From CAWEHT01 sp963808455 (GTDB lineage: Bacteria; Chloroflexota; Anaerolineae; CG2-30-64-16): a stretch of DNA of 33,132 bases. A program made the translations under genes and the position numbers. The stretch lies in contig CAWEHT010000231.1 of NCBI GenBank assembly GCA_963808455.1, positions 1 to 33,132 of the forward strand, in the 5' to 3' direction. Below, piece after piece: positions 8,432 to 18,252 of this stretch. Every line of letters begins with the position of its first letter. The first letter of the stretch is position 1. The notes under the pieces were generated by a model that searched no databases, was not told the DNA's origin, and was given only the letters and a program-made list of their open reading frames with translations.

Positions 8432-9532
8432 GTGCAATGCGTGGGAGACGTGCCTGTCGTCGATGATCCCATCGACCTGCGAAGACGCGCGCTAAGCTTC
8501 GGGCTTGGTCAGCTCCTGGGGCCGCTGCGCCGCGGGCGGCTGATCCCTCCGGCTCTGGCGCTGATTCTGGCGCTGGCGTTGAGCCTCTCGGCTTGCTCAT
8601 CCGCGGCCAATCCCCGGCCGATGCAGCCGCTCACGATCGCCGCGCCGACCTCGCTCGAGGCAGCCATCCCCTTACTTGTGGCCGCGGACCAGGGCTTCTT
8701 CGCCTCCCACGGCCTCAGTGTGACTCTGGTGCCTTACGACTCCGGATTGGCTGCCACAAACGACCTGTTGAAGGGCAAGGTGGACGTCGCCGGCCCCGTC
8801 TCTGAGTATGTCCTGGTCGGCCAGGACTTCCAGAGTGCCCGCGTCCAGACCCTCGCCAGCTTCGACCGGCTGGAGTTTACCTCCATCGTGGGGCGGCAGA
8901 ATCGCGGCATCCGGGCAGTCTCCGACCTCAAGGGCAAGCGCATCGGCATAGTGAGAGGCACGTCGAGCGAGTTCTATCTGGGCCGGTTCTTGCAACTGCA
9001 CGGCCTCAGCTCGGGTGACGTTGCCCTCGTCGATACGGGCACCCTGGCAGCGGGAGTCGATTGGATCGCCAGAGGCGATGTCAACGCTATCGCCATCACC
9101 GAGCCCTACGCCCATGCGGCCCAGGCGCGGCTGGGTGACGGCGCCGTCGTCTGGCCGGCGCAGAGCAGCCAGCCGGTCTATGGGCTGTTGCTGGCGGGCA
9201 ACGCATGGATCGAAGGGCACCCGGGGGCCGCAGAGCAGCTGGTCGGGGCCATCGGCCAGGCCGAAAGTTATGTCGCCCAGCACCCCGCCGAGGCCCAGGC
9301 CATCGCCAAACGCCGTCTGGGCCTGTCGGATGCCGATGTGGAGGCCGTCTGGGCGCGCAACGACTTCTCGCTGTCGCTCGATATGGGGCTGGTCGCGGCA
9401 ATGGAGGACGAAGCCCGCTGGATGATCCAGAATAACCTGACGGCCGCGAAGCAGGTCCCGGATATCGAGCAATACATCTACACGGATGCACTGCAGGCAG
9501 TCAACCCCGATGCCGTAGATATCATCCGTTGA
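8432..9532 (+). CDS. SsuA/THI5-like solute-binding lipoprotein
   Basis: The product has about 366 residues. A hydrophobic segment ends in LSLSAC (lipobox, Cys near 55), so the mature protein should be membrane-anchored outside the cell. The body is the NMT1/THI5/SsuA fold: LTIAAPTSLEAAIPLLVAA with DQGFFASHGL next, then KGKVDVAGPVSEY, LKGKRIGIVRGTSSEF and IARGDVNAIAITEPYA. Relatives bind taurine, alkylsulfonates, nitrate or thiamine precursors for ABC import. GTG 8432 has GGGAG 3 bases upstream; GTG 8441 is possible and would change little. The n-region before the signal segment is long either way. The next gene starts after 11 bases and is a histidine kinase; no permease or ABC ATPase is present, so a sensory role is likelier than transport. 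Ligand unknown. Confidence 0.8.
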   Translation: MQCVGDVPVVDDPIDLRRRALSFGLGQLLGPLRRGRLIPPALALILALALSLSACSSAANPRPMQPLTIAAPTSLEAAIPLLVAADQGFFASHGLSVTLVPYDSGLAATNDLLKGKVDVAGPVSEYVLVGQDFQSARVQTLASFDRLEFTSIVGRQNRGIRAVSDLKGKRIGIVRGTSSEFYLGRFLQLHGLSSGDVALVDTGTLAAGVDWIARGDVNAIAITEPYAHAAQARLGDGAVVWPAQSSQPVYGLLLAGNAWIEGHPGAAEQLVGAIGQAESYVAQHPAEAQAIAKRRLGLSDADVEAVWARNDFSLSLDMGLVAAMEDEARWMIQNNLTAAKQVPDIEQYIYTDALQAVNPDAVDIIR

Positions 9533-9543
9533 GCGGGTGGACA

Positions 9544-11064
9544 ATGAGCATCAGGACCCAATTCGTGATCACGATGCTCCTCTTTGGCAGCATGCTGGTG
9601 GTGATCGCCGTTTCGGCCATCACCATCAACGGCGAGGCCGTGAGCGCCGGCCATCAGGAGCAGCAGGCGGACCAGATCGCCCAGGGGGCCGGCGACCTCA
9701 GCTACCTTTCGAACGACTACCTGATCTACCGCGAGGGCCAACAGCTGCGCCGCTGGCAGGACAGGTACGCCGCGGTTGCCGCCCAGGTAGCCGGCCTGAA
9801 CGTGACCGATCCCGCGCAAGAGGCGCTGGCCCGCAATGTGGCAGCCGACGCCAAACGCATGAAAGAGGTGTTCGACAGCATCGAGACCGCGGCCGGCGCC
9901 GCACCTCCGGGCGATGCCGGCTCCGTGGCCGAGCTCCAGGTGGCCTGGAGCCGCATGGGCGTCCAATGCCAGGAGCTGATGACCGACGCCACAAGGCTGG
10001 CATTGCTGCTCCAGGAGCAGGTCGACCGCCTGGTGGCGATCCGGACCTGGCTCACCTACCTGTTGATTGGGGTGTTCGGCACGTATTTTCTCATCAGCTA
10101 CCTGGTGACCCAGACCCGCGTGCTGGCCGCGATTGCCAGGCTGGGGGCCGGCGCGGCCGTCATCGGCTCCGGCAACCTCGACTACGCCATCGCCGTGGCG
10201 CGCGACGACGAGATCGGCGAGCTCTCCCGCGCTTTCAACCGGATGGCGGCGGACCTCAAGCGCGTGACGGCATCCAAGGGCGAGCTGGAGCAGGAGATCG
10301 CCGAGCGCCTGCGGGCCGAAGAGGAGGTCCGCAGCCTCAACGCCAGCCTGGCGCAACGTGCGGCGGAGCTCGAGGCGTCGAACAAGGAGCTCGAGGCCTT
10401 TGCCTACTCGGTTTCCCACGACCTGCGCGCTCCCCTGCGCGGCATCGACGGCTTCGCGCAGGCGCTGCAGGAGGATTGCGCCGACGGGCTCGACGCCACC
10501 GGCCGGCAATACTTGAGCCTGGTACGCCAGAACACCCAACGCATGGGCCGGCTCATCGACGACCTGCTGGGCCTCTCGCGCGTCGGCCGCCAGGCGCTGC
10601 GGACCGGGCCCGTGCAGCTCGAGGGGATAGTGCAGCGTGCCTGGGACGAGCTGGGCCCCGACCGGGCCGGCCGGCCTGTCGAGCTGCGCGTAGGCGACCT
10701 GCCGCCCTGCCAGGCCGACCCCGCCCTGCTCAAGCAGGTCTACGTCAACCTGCTCGGCAACGCCCTGAAGTTCTCCCGGGCCCACGCGCCTGCAATCATC
10801 GAGGTCGGCTGCCAGGCCGGCGAGGCCGGCGAGCCGGTCTATTATGTGAAGGACAACGGGATTGGCTTCGACATGCAGTACGCCGACCGGGTATTCGGCG
10901 TGTTCCAGCGCCTGCACCGCGCCGAGGAGTACGAGGGCACCGGCGTCGGGCTGGCGATCGTCCAGCGCGTCGTCCAGCGGCACGGCGGCCGCATCTGGGC
11001 TGAGGCCGAAGAGGGCCGGGGCGCAGCCTTCTATTTCACGCTCGCAGCGGATGTTCTCCGCTAG
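9544..11064 (+). CDS. Membrane sensor histidine kinase (HAMP, HisKA, HATPase)
   Basis: The product has 506 residues. One membrane segment lies at about 9-29 and a second at about 166-188; the roughly 135-residue helical sensor between them faces outside. A HAMP domain follows (RDDEIGELSRAFNRMAADL), then a coiled coil, then the HisKA domain SNKELEAFAYSVSHDLRAPL with phospho-acceptor His292, and a HATPase_c with NALKF (N box), DNGIGFD and EGTGVGLAIV. This HisKA type is that of phytochrome-like kinases. ATG 9544 is preferred to TTG 9529, which would overlap the previous stop. It lies 11 bases after the binding-protein gene and 11 bases before the REC-kinase, so the three are probably one transcript. 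The binding protein may present its ligand to this outer domain (inference). Confidence 0.88.
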   Translation: MSIRTQFVITMLLFGSMLVVIAVSAITINGEAVSAGHQEQQADQIAQGAGDLSYLSNDYLIYREGQQLRRWQDRYAAVAAQVAGLNVTDPAQEALARNVAADAKRMKEVFDSIETAAGAAPPGDAGSVAELQVAWSRMGVQCQELMTDATRLALLLQEQVDRLVAIRTWLTYLLIGVFGTYFLISYLVTQTRVLAAIARLGAGAAVIGSGNLDYAIAVARDDEIGELSRAFNRMAADLKRVTASKGELEQEIAERLRAEEEVRSLNASLAQRAAELEASNKELEAFAYSVSHDLRAPLRGIDGFAQALQEDCADGLDATGRQYLSLVRQNTQRMGRLIDDLLGLSRVGRQALRTGPVQLEGIVQRAWDELGPDRAGRPVELRVGDLPPCQADPALLKQVYVNLLGNALKFSRAHAPAIIEVGCQAGEAGEPVYYVKDNGIGFDMQYADRVFGVFQRLHRAEEYEGTGVGLAIVQRVVQRHGGRIWAEAEEGRGAAFYFTLAADVLR

Positions 11065-11075
11065 AGGTAAGCGCG

Positions 11076-12857
11076 ATGAACGCAGCCAACGACAGAATGG
11101 ATAGAACCCTGCGCATTCTGATGCTCGAGGACGACGAGAGTGATGCTCTGCTGGTGCTGCGTGAGCTGCGTAAAGGCGGCCTGCTCTGCGAGACCGCCCG
11201 GGCTGCCACGCCCACCGAGTACGCGGCCGCGCTGGAGCGCGGCCAGCTCGACCTGATCCTGGCAGACTACGCGCTGCCCGCCTTCGACGGCCTGGCCGCG
11301 CTGGCCATGGCGCAGGGCGCCCGTCCGGATGTGCCCTTCATCTTTGTGACCGGCGAAATGGGCGAGGAGCGCGCCATCGAGACTCTCAGGCGGGGCGCGA
11401 CGGATTACGTGCTGAAGGACCGCCTGGGGCGGCTCCTGCCGGCCGTACAGCGGGCGCTCGAAGGGGCCGAGGAGCGCCGGAAACGCCGGGAGGCGGAGGA
11501 GCGCGAGCGCCAGCGCACGGCCGAGCTGGAGGAAGCCAACGCTCAGTACCAGGCCCTGTCCCGCCGGCTGGTCGAACTCCAGGAGGACGAACGCCGCGCC
11601 CTCAGCCGTGACCTGCACGATGCCTCGGGGCAGAGCATCATCGCGCTCAAGCTGGGGCTGGGCGCCCTGAATCGCGAGGAGGGCATCTCTGAGGCCGCCC
11701 GGGCCCGGGTCGATGATTTGCTCGGGCTGGCCGACGGCGTGTCGGAAGACCTGCACCGGCTGGCCGTCAACCTGCGCCCATCCAGCCTCGACCGCTACGG
11801 GCTGGTCCCGGGGCTGGAGCAGCTGCTGAACGAGTTCCGCAAGCAAACCGGCCTGCAGGTCGATTTCCTGGCCGAGGGCATGGAGGAAGAGCGCCTGCCG
11901 CCGGCAATAGAGACCGCCCTCTACCGCATCGTGCAGGAGGCAACCACCAACTGCGCCCGCTACGCCGCAGCCGGCAGCGTGTCGGTCCTGCTCCGGCGCG
12001 ACGGCAGCGCGGTGCAGTTGATCGTGGAGGACGACGGCCGCGGCTTCGACGTGGAGGCAGCGCTGCGCCGGGGCCGGCTGGGCTTACTGGGCATGCGCGA
12101 GCGGGCCCAGATGCTCGGCGGCACGCTGGAGATCGAAAGCACCCCTGGGCAAGGCGCGGCCATCTACGCCAACCTGCCCATAGACGAGGGACATGCAGGG
12201 CCGCGGGCGGCCATAGGGAATCGGGAGGTGGCACGAGGGAGTAGGGAAGAGGGGGTGTGGGCTCCTCCCGATGTCCCGCCCTCCGCATCCTCGCCGCTGG
12301 CCGAGGCGGCCGAGCTGGCGCGCGCCAAGACCCTGAGCGATGCCCTGGTCGAGATCATGGCTGCCATCACCGGCTGCGACGCCGCCGGCGAGGTCCTCCG
12401 CCTGGTCCTGGCCGGCTCGGCCGAGGCGATCGGCCGCGACAACGCCCACATCGCCGAACACGCCGGCGACCGCTGGGAGGTCCACTATGCCTACCGCGAG
12501 GGCCTCGACCTGCGCAGCATCAGCGATCTCGACGCCCCGGCCTTCGACTGCGTCGAACGGACGCGTGCCGTCCTGGTGGTGGACGACACCAGCGCTCCAG
12601 GCCTGGACGATGCGCTGCGGCTCGAGGCCCGCCACGTGAAGTCGTATGCCAGCGTCCCGCTGTTGGCAGGCGACCGCATGCTGGGCGTGCTGAGTTTCGT
12701 CAGCAACACCGCCCCGGCGACCTTCCATCCCAGCGAGGTCAACTTCCTGAACCGCCTGGCGACCCTCGTGGCACTGGCCCTGGAGAACGCCCGCCTCCGC
12801 GAGAGCGAAGCCGCGCAGCGGGAGGAGCTGGCCCAACGCGTCGAGGAGCTGCAGACC
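11076..12857 (+). CDS. N-terminal part of giant hybrid kinase: REC, HisKA_3, HATPase, GAF
   Basis: Residues 11-135 are a receiver domain: acidic pair in LEDDESD, phospho-acceptor Asp64 in LADYALP, conserved Thr in FVTGE and Lys in VLKDR. A NarL-type core follows: DERRALSRDLHDASGQ with intact His181, then a HATPase with ALYRIVQEA, EDDGRGFD and GLLGMRERAQ. After the kinase end (YANLPID), about 40 residues (12184-12290) read through sequence that looks like a spacer. A GAF domain then runs to ENARLRES. The frame as read ends at 13169, but an extra base at about 12858 explains this: in the next frame the protein continues ILELLPVGIGIA into a PAS domain. Corrected, this and the next entry form one chain of about 2391 residues. 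A GAGGT site lies 7 bases before ATG 11076. Alternatively they were two genes, the second starting at GTG near 12255. Confidence 0.8.
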
Positions 12858-12858
12858 G

Positions 12859-15800
12859 ATCCTCGAGCTGCTCCCGGTCGGCATCGGCATCGCCCACGAC
12901 CCGCTGTGCAAGACCGTCCAGGCCAACCCCGCCCTGTCGGCCATGTTGGGCATGCCGCCGGGCGCCAATCCCTCGCACAGCGCCGATGCCGGCTACGGCA
13001 GGGAAGCTTTCCGGGTCTACCAGGACGGGCGGGAGTTGGCACCGCAAGAGCTCGTCATGCAGGTGGCCGCCGCCGAGGGCCGCGCCGTGCTCAACACGGT
13101 GACGGAGGTCGTGCGCGCCGATGGGATAGAGCTGACGCTGTTGGGGTCTGCAGTGCCGCTGTTCGATAGGCAGGGACGGCCGCGGGGCGCCGTGGCAGGC
13201 TTCATGGACCTGACCGAGCAGCAGCGCGCCCAGGCCGCAGCAGGGGAGGCCCTGGCCGAGAAGCAGGCCGCGCTCGAGGCGCTCCGCCAGAGCGAGGAGC
13301 GCTACCGCCTGCTCTTTGCGAGCATGAACGACGGCTTCGGCCTCTTGCAGATGATGTTCGATGAGGCAGGAGAGGCCTCCGACTACCTGATCCTGGACGC
13401 CAACCCGGCCTTCGAGCGGATGACCGGCCGGCCGCGGGCGGCCCTGGTGGGCAAGACTGCCCGCCAGGTCTACGCGCACGTCGAAGGCCGCGCCCTCGCG
13501 GAGTTCGGTCGGGTGGCGCTGACCGGCGAGCCGGCCCACTTCGAGCTGCTGACCGCCGACGACGGGCGCTGGTACGAGGTGTGGGCCTACCGCCCCGCCC
13601 CGGACCTGGTCGCCGCGATCCTGGCGGATGCCAGCGGGCGCAAGCAGGCCGAGGAGCGCGCCGGCCAGCAGAAGGCGCTGCAAGAGGGCATCAACCGCAT
13701 CCTGGAGGCGGCCCTCACGTGCGAGACCGAGGAGGAGCTGGGCCGCGCCGCCCTGGCCGTCTGCGAGCGGGTGACCGGCAGCCGCCTGGGCTTCCTGGGC
13801 GATCTCGATGCCCAGGGACGCCTGGGGGACATCGCCGTCAGCGACGCGGGCTGGGAGCACTGCGGGATCAAGGACCCGGATGGCCACGGGCGGCTCCCCG
13901 CGGGCCAGTTCGCGCACGGCATCTCGAGGCAGGTGCTGCTGGAGGGTAAGAGCCTGATCACGAACGACCCCTCCTCGGGCCCCGGCCAGGGTGGCCCGCC
14001 GGCGGGCCACCCGCCCCTCTTGGCCTTACTGGGCGTACCGCTGGTCAGCCACGGCCGCACCGTCGGCATGATCGGGCTGGGCAACCGCGAGGGCGGCTAT
14101 CGCGCCGAAGACCTGGCGGCGGCCCAATCCCTTGCCGCCGTCATCGTCGAGGCCCTGGAGCGCAAGCGCGCCGAAGAGAGGGTCCGCCGGTCGGAGGAGA
14201 GGGTCCGCGACCTGATTCGCTACGCGCCCACCGGTGTCTACGAGGTCGATTGCGGCACGGGCCGGTTCCGCAGTGTCAACGACGCTCTGTGCGCGATGGT
14301 CGGCTACAGCCGCGAGGAGCTGCTGGCGATGACCGCCTCCGACCTGCTGGATGACGAAGGCAAGGCCTGCTTCGCCGACCGGATGCGCCGCGCCCTGTCG
14401 GGGGAGATGCTGGAGGCGTCCGCCGAATACCGCGGACTCCGCAAGGACGGCAGCGTCATCTACGGTGTGCTCAGCACGCGGATCACCTACCGCGACGGGC
14501 GGCCGGACAGCGCCTTCGTCATCGCCCACGACGTGACCGAGCGGCGGCGAGCCGAGGAGACGCTGCGCCGGAGCGAGGCGACCTACCGCACCATGGCCCA
14601 GAGCTTCCCCAACGGGGCGATCTACATCTTCGACCGCGAGCTGCGCTACCTGGTGGTCGAGGGCGAGCTGCTGCCGGCCCTGGGGCAGACACCGGCAGGC
14701 ATGGAGGGCAAGAGCATCTGGGAGGCGTTCGACGCGATGACCGTGCGCACCATCGAGCCGCGCTACCGGCTGGCCCTGGCGGGCGGTTCGCTGCATCACG
14801 AGACGCGCTACCGTGAGCCTTTCGGCGACCGCATGCTTTCTGCCGACTACCGTCCCATCCGCGACAGCGGCCAGATCGTCGCCGGCCTGCTGGTCATCCA
14901 GGACATCAGCAAGCGCGTCGCCATGGAAGAGGAAAACGCCCGCGCCCGGACCGAGGCCGAAACGCTCGCCGGCCAGCTGGAAGCGATCCTGAACTCGGCG
15001 CCCGACAGCCTGGCGGTCTATAACCTGGAGGCGCGGATCGTGCGGCTGAACGCCGAGGGGCGCGTGATGCTGGGCCTCGATGAGGAGACGCAAGGCATGA
15101 CCGTGGCCGAGCGCGCGGCTGCGATGGTGCTGCCGCTCAGGCCGGACGGGTCGCCTCTCGAGCCGCCGGACTACCCGGCCGTGCGCACGCTGCGCGGCGA
15201 GGTGGTGCGGGGCCAGGAAATGATCCTCCATGTGCCAAGCCGGCACGGCGGGCCGCTGCGGGTCTCGGTCAGCGCCGCCCCAATCCGGACGAAGCAGGGC
15301 GCGATCACGGGCTGCGTACTGACTTTCAGGGACATCGAAGCGTTGCACCTGGCCAACCAGCGGCTCCGGAAGGCCAACGCCGAGCTGGCCCGGCGGGAGG
15401 CCGTGCTGCAGGTTCAGCGGGAGGAGCTGGCGGCCCAGGCCGAGGAGCTGCGGACGCAGAACGAGGACCTGCTCGAATCGACCGAGCGCCTCCGCTCGGC
15501 GCTTGCTTCCCTCGCGGAGAGCGAAGCGAAACTGCGCCGCAGCGAAGCCATCTACCGGGGCATCGCCCGCTATTTCCCGGGCGGCAACGTGACCGTGCTC
15601 GATCACGACCTGCGATACCTGGCCGCCGGCGGCGAGGCGTTCCCGATGATGGGCCTCTCGCCCACAGAGATGTTGGGCAAGTCCCTCTGGGAGGTCTACG
15701 ACGCCGAGACGGCTGTGGGGCCGGAGATGTGCTACCGCGCAGGGCTGGCCGGCCGGCACGAGCATCTGGACTTCGAGTACCAGGGGCGGACTTTCCTCGT

Positions 15801-18252
15801 GGAGTACCGGCCCATCCGGGACGAGCAAGGGCAGGTGGTGGCCGTCCTGGCGGTCAGCCGCAACATCGCCGAGCGGCTGGAGATGGAGAAGCAGCTGCGA
15901 CAGGCCCGCGACGAAATGGAGCAGCGTGTCCAGGAGCGCACGGCGGAGCTGGAGGCCATCTTTGCCAGCCTGCCCGACCCGGTCTTCGTCGGCAACGAGG
16001 AAGGTGTCACCCGCTGCAACCAGGTGGCCCTGGACCTTTACGGGTGCAGCAGCATCGAGGAACTGCTCGACAGCGTCCCGGCCCTAATGGCGAGGCTCGA
16101 GATCCGCGACGCCGGCACCGGCGAGCGCATCCCTCCGGAAAAAGGCCCCTTTGCCATGGCGCTGCGCGGCCAGGCCAGCACCTGCGAGGTCATCTGCCGC
16201 AACCTGAAGACCGGGGAAGACATCGTTCAACGCTCCGCGGCCAGCCCTATTCACCTGAATGGGCGCGTGGCCGGGGCAGTGGTCATCATCGCCGATATCA
16301 CCGGGCGTGCGCGCGCTGAGCAGGCGCTTGCGGAGCAAGCCCAAAAGTTACGCGAGCAGGCCGAGCTGCTCGACCTCGCGCACGACGCCATCTTCGTGCG
16401 CGCCTTCGACGGTGCGATCCGCTACTGGAACCAGGGGGCGGCCGAGATGTATGGCTGGACGCGTGAGGAGGCAATGGGCCGCATCGCGCACGAGCTCCTC
16501 AGCACCGTCTTCTCCGTGCCGCTGGCCGAGATCCAGGCGCAGGTCCTGCGTGAGGGGCGCTGGCAGGGTGAGATGGTCCAGACGCGCCGCGACGGGCAGC
16601 AGGTCACCGTGGCCAGCCGGTGGGCCCTGCAGCTGGACCAACAAGGCCGGCCCGCCGGCTCGCTGGTGATCAACACCGACGTCACCGCCGAGAAGCTGGC
16701 GCAGGAGCGCAGCGCCTACCTGGCCACGCTGCTGGAGAATGTCAACGACGCGATCATCGCCTACGACGCCGACCTGCGCATCACCGCCTGGAACCGCGCT
16801 GCGGAGGAACAGTATGGCTGGGAGGCCGGCGAGGTGATAGGGGCCTTCTCGCCGGACTTGCTCGGCTCGCGCTTGACGGAGGCACAGCGAGCCGAGGTGC
16901 TGAGCACGATGATGGAGAACGGGCGCTGGCAGGGCATGGTCACGCACGTGAGCAAGGACGGCACGCCGATCATCGTCGAGGCTGCCAGCATGGCCCTGCG
17001 CGATGCGGCGGGGCGGATCTATGCGCGGGTGACCGTGAACCGGGACGTCACGGAGCGCGTGCTCGCCGAGCGGGCAAGCCACGAGCGCAGCGAGCGGCTG
17101 GCCATCCTGCACGAGATCGACCGTTCAGTCCTGGCCGCCCGCGCCCCGGCCGAGATCGCCGAGAAGGCGGCGGGCAGGATGAAGCCGCTCATGGGCGCCC
17201 TGCGCGTCACCGTCGTCCTGATCGACTTCGCCGCCGGCACGGCCGAGATCCTGGGGGAGGCCGGGGCCAGCGCCAGCGGTCATGCGGCCGGAGACCGCGT
17301 GCCATTGGCCCAATACCCGATGGCCGAGCTGGTGGGATCGGGCAAGGTAGCAATGATCGAGGACGTGGCGGCTCAGCCCGAGGATTGGCCCGCTAAGGAC
17401 GTGACGCTGCAGGCGGGGATTCGTTCCGCGGCGCTGGTGCCGCTGGTCGCCGGCGGGGCGGTGATCGGCGCGCTCACCATCAGCCGGGGCGAGACGGGGC
17501 CGTTGCCGGCGGAGGCGTTGGAGCTGGCTACGCAGGCAGCCGACTCGTTGGCGATCGCCATCCAGGGCGCCCGGCTGCGCGAGCAGGTCGAGGCCGGCCG
17601 CCAGCAGCTGCAGGCGCTGTCGCGGCGCCTGGTGGACGTGCAGGAGCGCGAGCGGCGGTACGTGGCCGACCGGCTTTATAATCAGGTCGGTCAGGTCCTG
17701 GCCGCCGTCAAGTTGGAGCTGGAGGTGCTGCGGCGAGCGCCCCGGGGCGGGCCAGAGCCGGAGCAGCGCCTCGGCAAGACCCTGGAGATCCTCGACGACC
17801 TGATGCGCGACCTGCACGACCTGGCCACGCGCCTCTCCCCCGTATCGCTCGAGCGGCTCGGGCTGGCCGCGGCGCTGAGACAGTACGTCGAGGCGTTTGG
17901 CGCAGAGCAGGGCCTGGCGGCCAACTTCGCGGCCTTGCGCGTGGCCGGTGTGCGCCTGCCCACCGATGTGGAAACGGCCCTCTACCGGATCGCCCAGGAG
18001 GCGCTGGCCAATGTGGCCCGCCATGCGTCTGCCAGCACAGTGGATGTCTTGCTGCGCTATGACGCCGCGGCCGCGACGGTTGGGCTGGTCATCGAGGACG
18101 ACGGTTGCGGGTTCGATGAGGCGACCGCGTACCGGCAGGGAGCGGTGGGGCTGGTGGGCATGCGGGAATGGACCGAGCGCCTGGGGGGGCTTCTGACGAT
18201 CGACGCGTGTCGCGGGCGCGGGACGACCCTTGTCGTGGAGGTGCCGGTTTGA
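12859..18252 (+). CDS. C-terminal part of giant hybrid kinase: nine PAS and two GAF domains, His-less NarL-type core
   Basis: After the frame break the order is PAS, PAS, GAF, seven PAS, GAF, DHp-like, HATPase. PAS units start near 12865, 13290, 14190, 14570, 14980, 15530, 15945, 16370 and 16720; most end in a D(I/V)T(E/G/A) linker such as AHDVTERRRAEE. The GAF domains lie at about 13680-14160 and 17090-17575. The last domains have the HisKA_3 layout (QERERRYVADRLYNQVGQ), but the phospho-acceptor His is Tyr (codon 17677-17679) and the next Asp is Asn. The ATPase keeps ALYRIAQEALANVARHA, EDDGCGFD and GLVGMREW. The protein has no membrane segment and should be cytosolic. It may act as a scaffold or allosteric pseudokinase for the intact core at its own N-terminus. 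Its TGA overlaps the next ATG by one base. Confidence 0.85.
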   Translation: MLELLPVGIGIAHDPLCKTVQANPALSAMLGMPPGANPSHSADAGYGREAFRVYQDGRELAPQELVMQVAAAEGRAVLNTVTEVVRADGIELTLLGSAVPLFDRQGRPRGAVAGFMDLTEQQRAQAAAGEALAEKQAALEALRQSEERYRLLFASMNDGFGLLQMMFDEAGEASDYLILDANPAFERMTGRPRAALVGKTARQVYAHVEGRALAEFGRVALTGEPAHFELLTADDGRWYEVWAYRPAPDLVAAILADASGRKQAEERAGQQKALQEGINRILEAALTCETEEELGRAALAVCERVTGSRLGFLGDLDAQGRLGDIAVSDAGWEHCGIKDPDGHGRLPAGQFAHGISRQVLLEGKSLITNDPSSGPGQGGPPAGHPPLLALLGVPLVSHGRTVGMIGLGNREGGYRAEDLAAAQSLAAVIVEALERKRAEERVRRSEERVRDLIRYAPTGVYEVDCGTGRFRSVNDALCAMVGYSREELLAMTASDLLDDEGKACFADRMRRALSGEMLEASAEYRGLRKDGSVIYGVLSTRITYRDGRPDSAFVIAHDVTERRRAEETLRRSEATYRTMAQSFPNGAIYIFDRELRYLVVEGELLPALGQTPAGMEGKSIWEAFDAMTVRTIEPRYRLALAGGSLHHETRYREPFGDRMLSADYRPIRDSGQIVAGLLVIQDISKRVAMEEENARARTEAETLAGQLEAILNSAPDSLAVYNLEARIVRLNAEGRVMLGLDEETQGMTVAERAAAMVLPLRPDGSPLEPPDYPAVRTLRGEVVRGQEMILHVPSRHGGPLRVSVSAAPIRTKQGAITGCVLTFRDIEALHLANQRLRKANAELARREAVLQVQREELAAQAEELRTQNEDLLESTERLRSALASLAESEAKLRRSEAIYRGIARYFPGGNVTVLDHDLRYLAAGGEAFPMMGLSPTEMLGKSLWEVYDAETAVGPEMCYRAGLAGRHEHLDFEYQGRTFLVEYRPIRDEQGQVVAVLAVSRNIAERLEMEKQLRQARDEMEQRVQERTAELEAIFASLPDPVFVGNEEGVTRCNQVALDLYGCSSIEELLDSVPALMARLEIRDAGTGERIPPEKGPFAMALRGQASTCEVICRNLKTGEDIVQRSAASPIHLNGRVAGAVVIIADITGRARAEQALAEQAQKLREQAELLDLAHDAIFVRAFDGAIRYWNQGAAEMYGWTREEAMGRIAHELLSTVFSVPLAEIQAQVLREGRWQGEMVQTRRDGQQVTVASRWALQLDQQGRPAGSLVINTDVTAEKLAQERSAYLATLLENVNDAIIAYDADLRITAWNRAAEEQYGWEAGEVIGAFSPDLLGSRLTEAQRAEVLSTMMENGRWQGMVTHVSKDGTPIIVEAASMALRDAAGRIYARVTVNRDVTERVLAERASHERSERLAILHEIDRSVLAARAPAEIAEKAAGRMKPLMGALRVTVVLIDFAAGTAEILGEAGASASGHAAGDRVPLAQYPMAELVGSGKVAMIEDVAAQPEDWPAKDVTLQAGIRSAALVPLVAGGAVIGALTISRGETGPLPAEALELATQAADSLAIAIQGARLREQVEAGRQQLQALSRRLVDVQERERRYVADRLYNQVGQVLAAVKLELEVLRRAPRGGPEPEQRLGKTLEILDDLMRDLHDLATRLSPVSLERLGLAAALRQYVEAFGAEQGLAANFAALRVAGVRLPTDVETALYRIAQEALANVARHASASTVDVLLRYDAAAATVGLVIEDDGCGFDEATAYRQGAVGLVGMREWTERLGGLLTIDACRGRGTTLVVEVPV

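Noticed and set aside
9478..10983. A 501-codon minus-strand frame opposite the histidine kinase
   Set aside because: It is a mirror of a clear HAMP-HisKA-HATPase gene and shows no family features of its own.
14026..15828. A 600-codon minus-strand frame opposite the PAS region
   Set aside because: It is a shadow of PAS-coding sequence, with no start site or motif.
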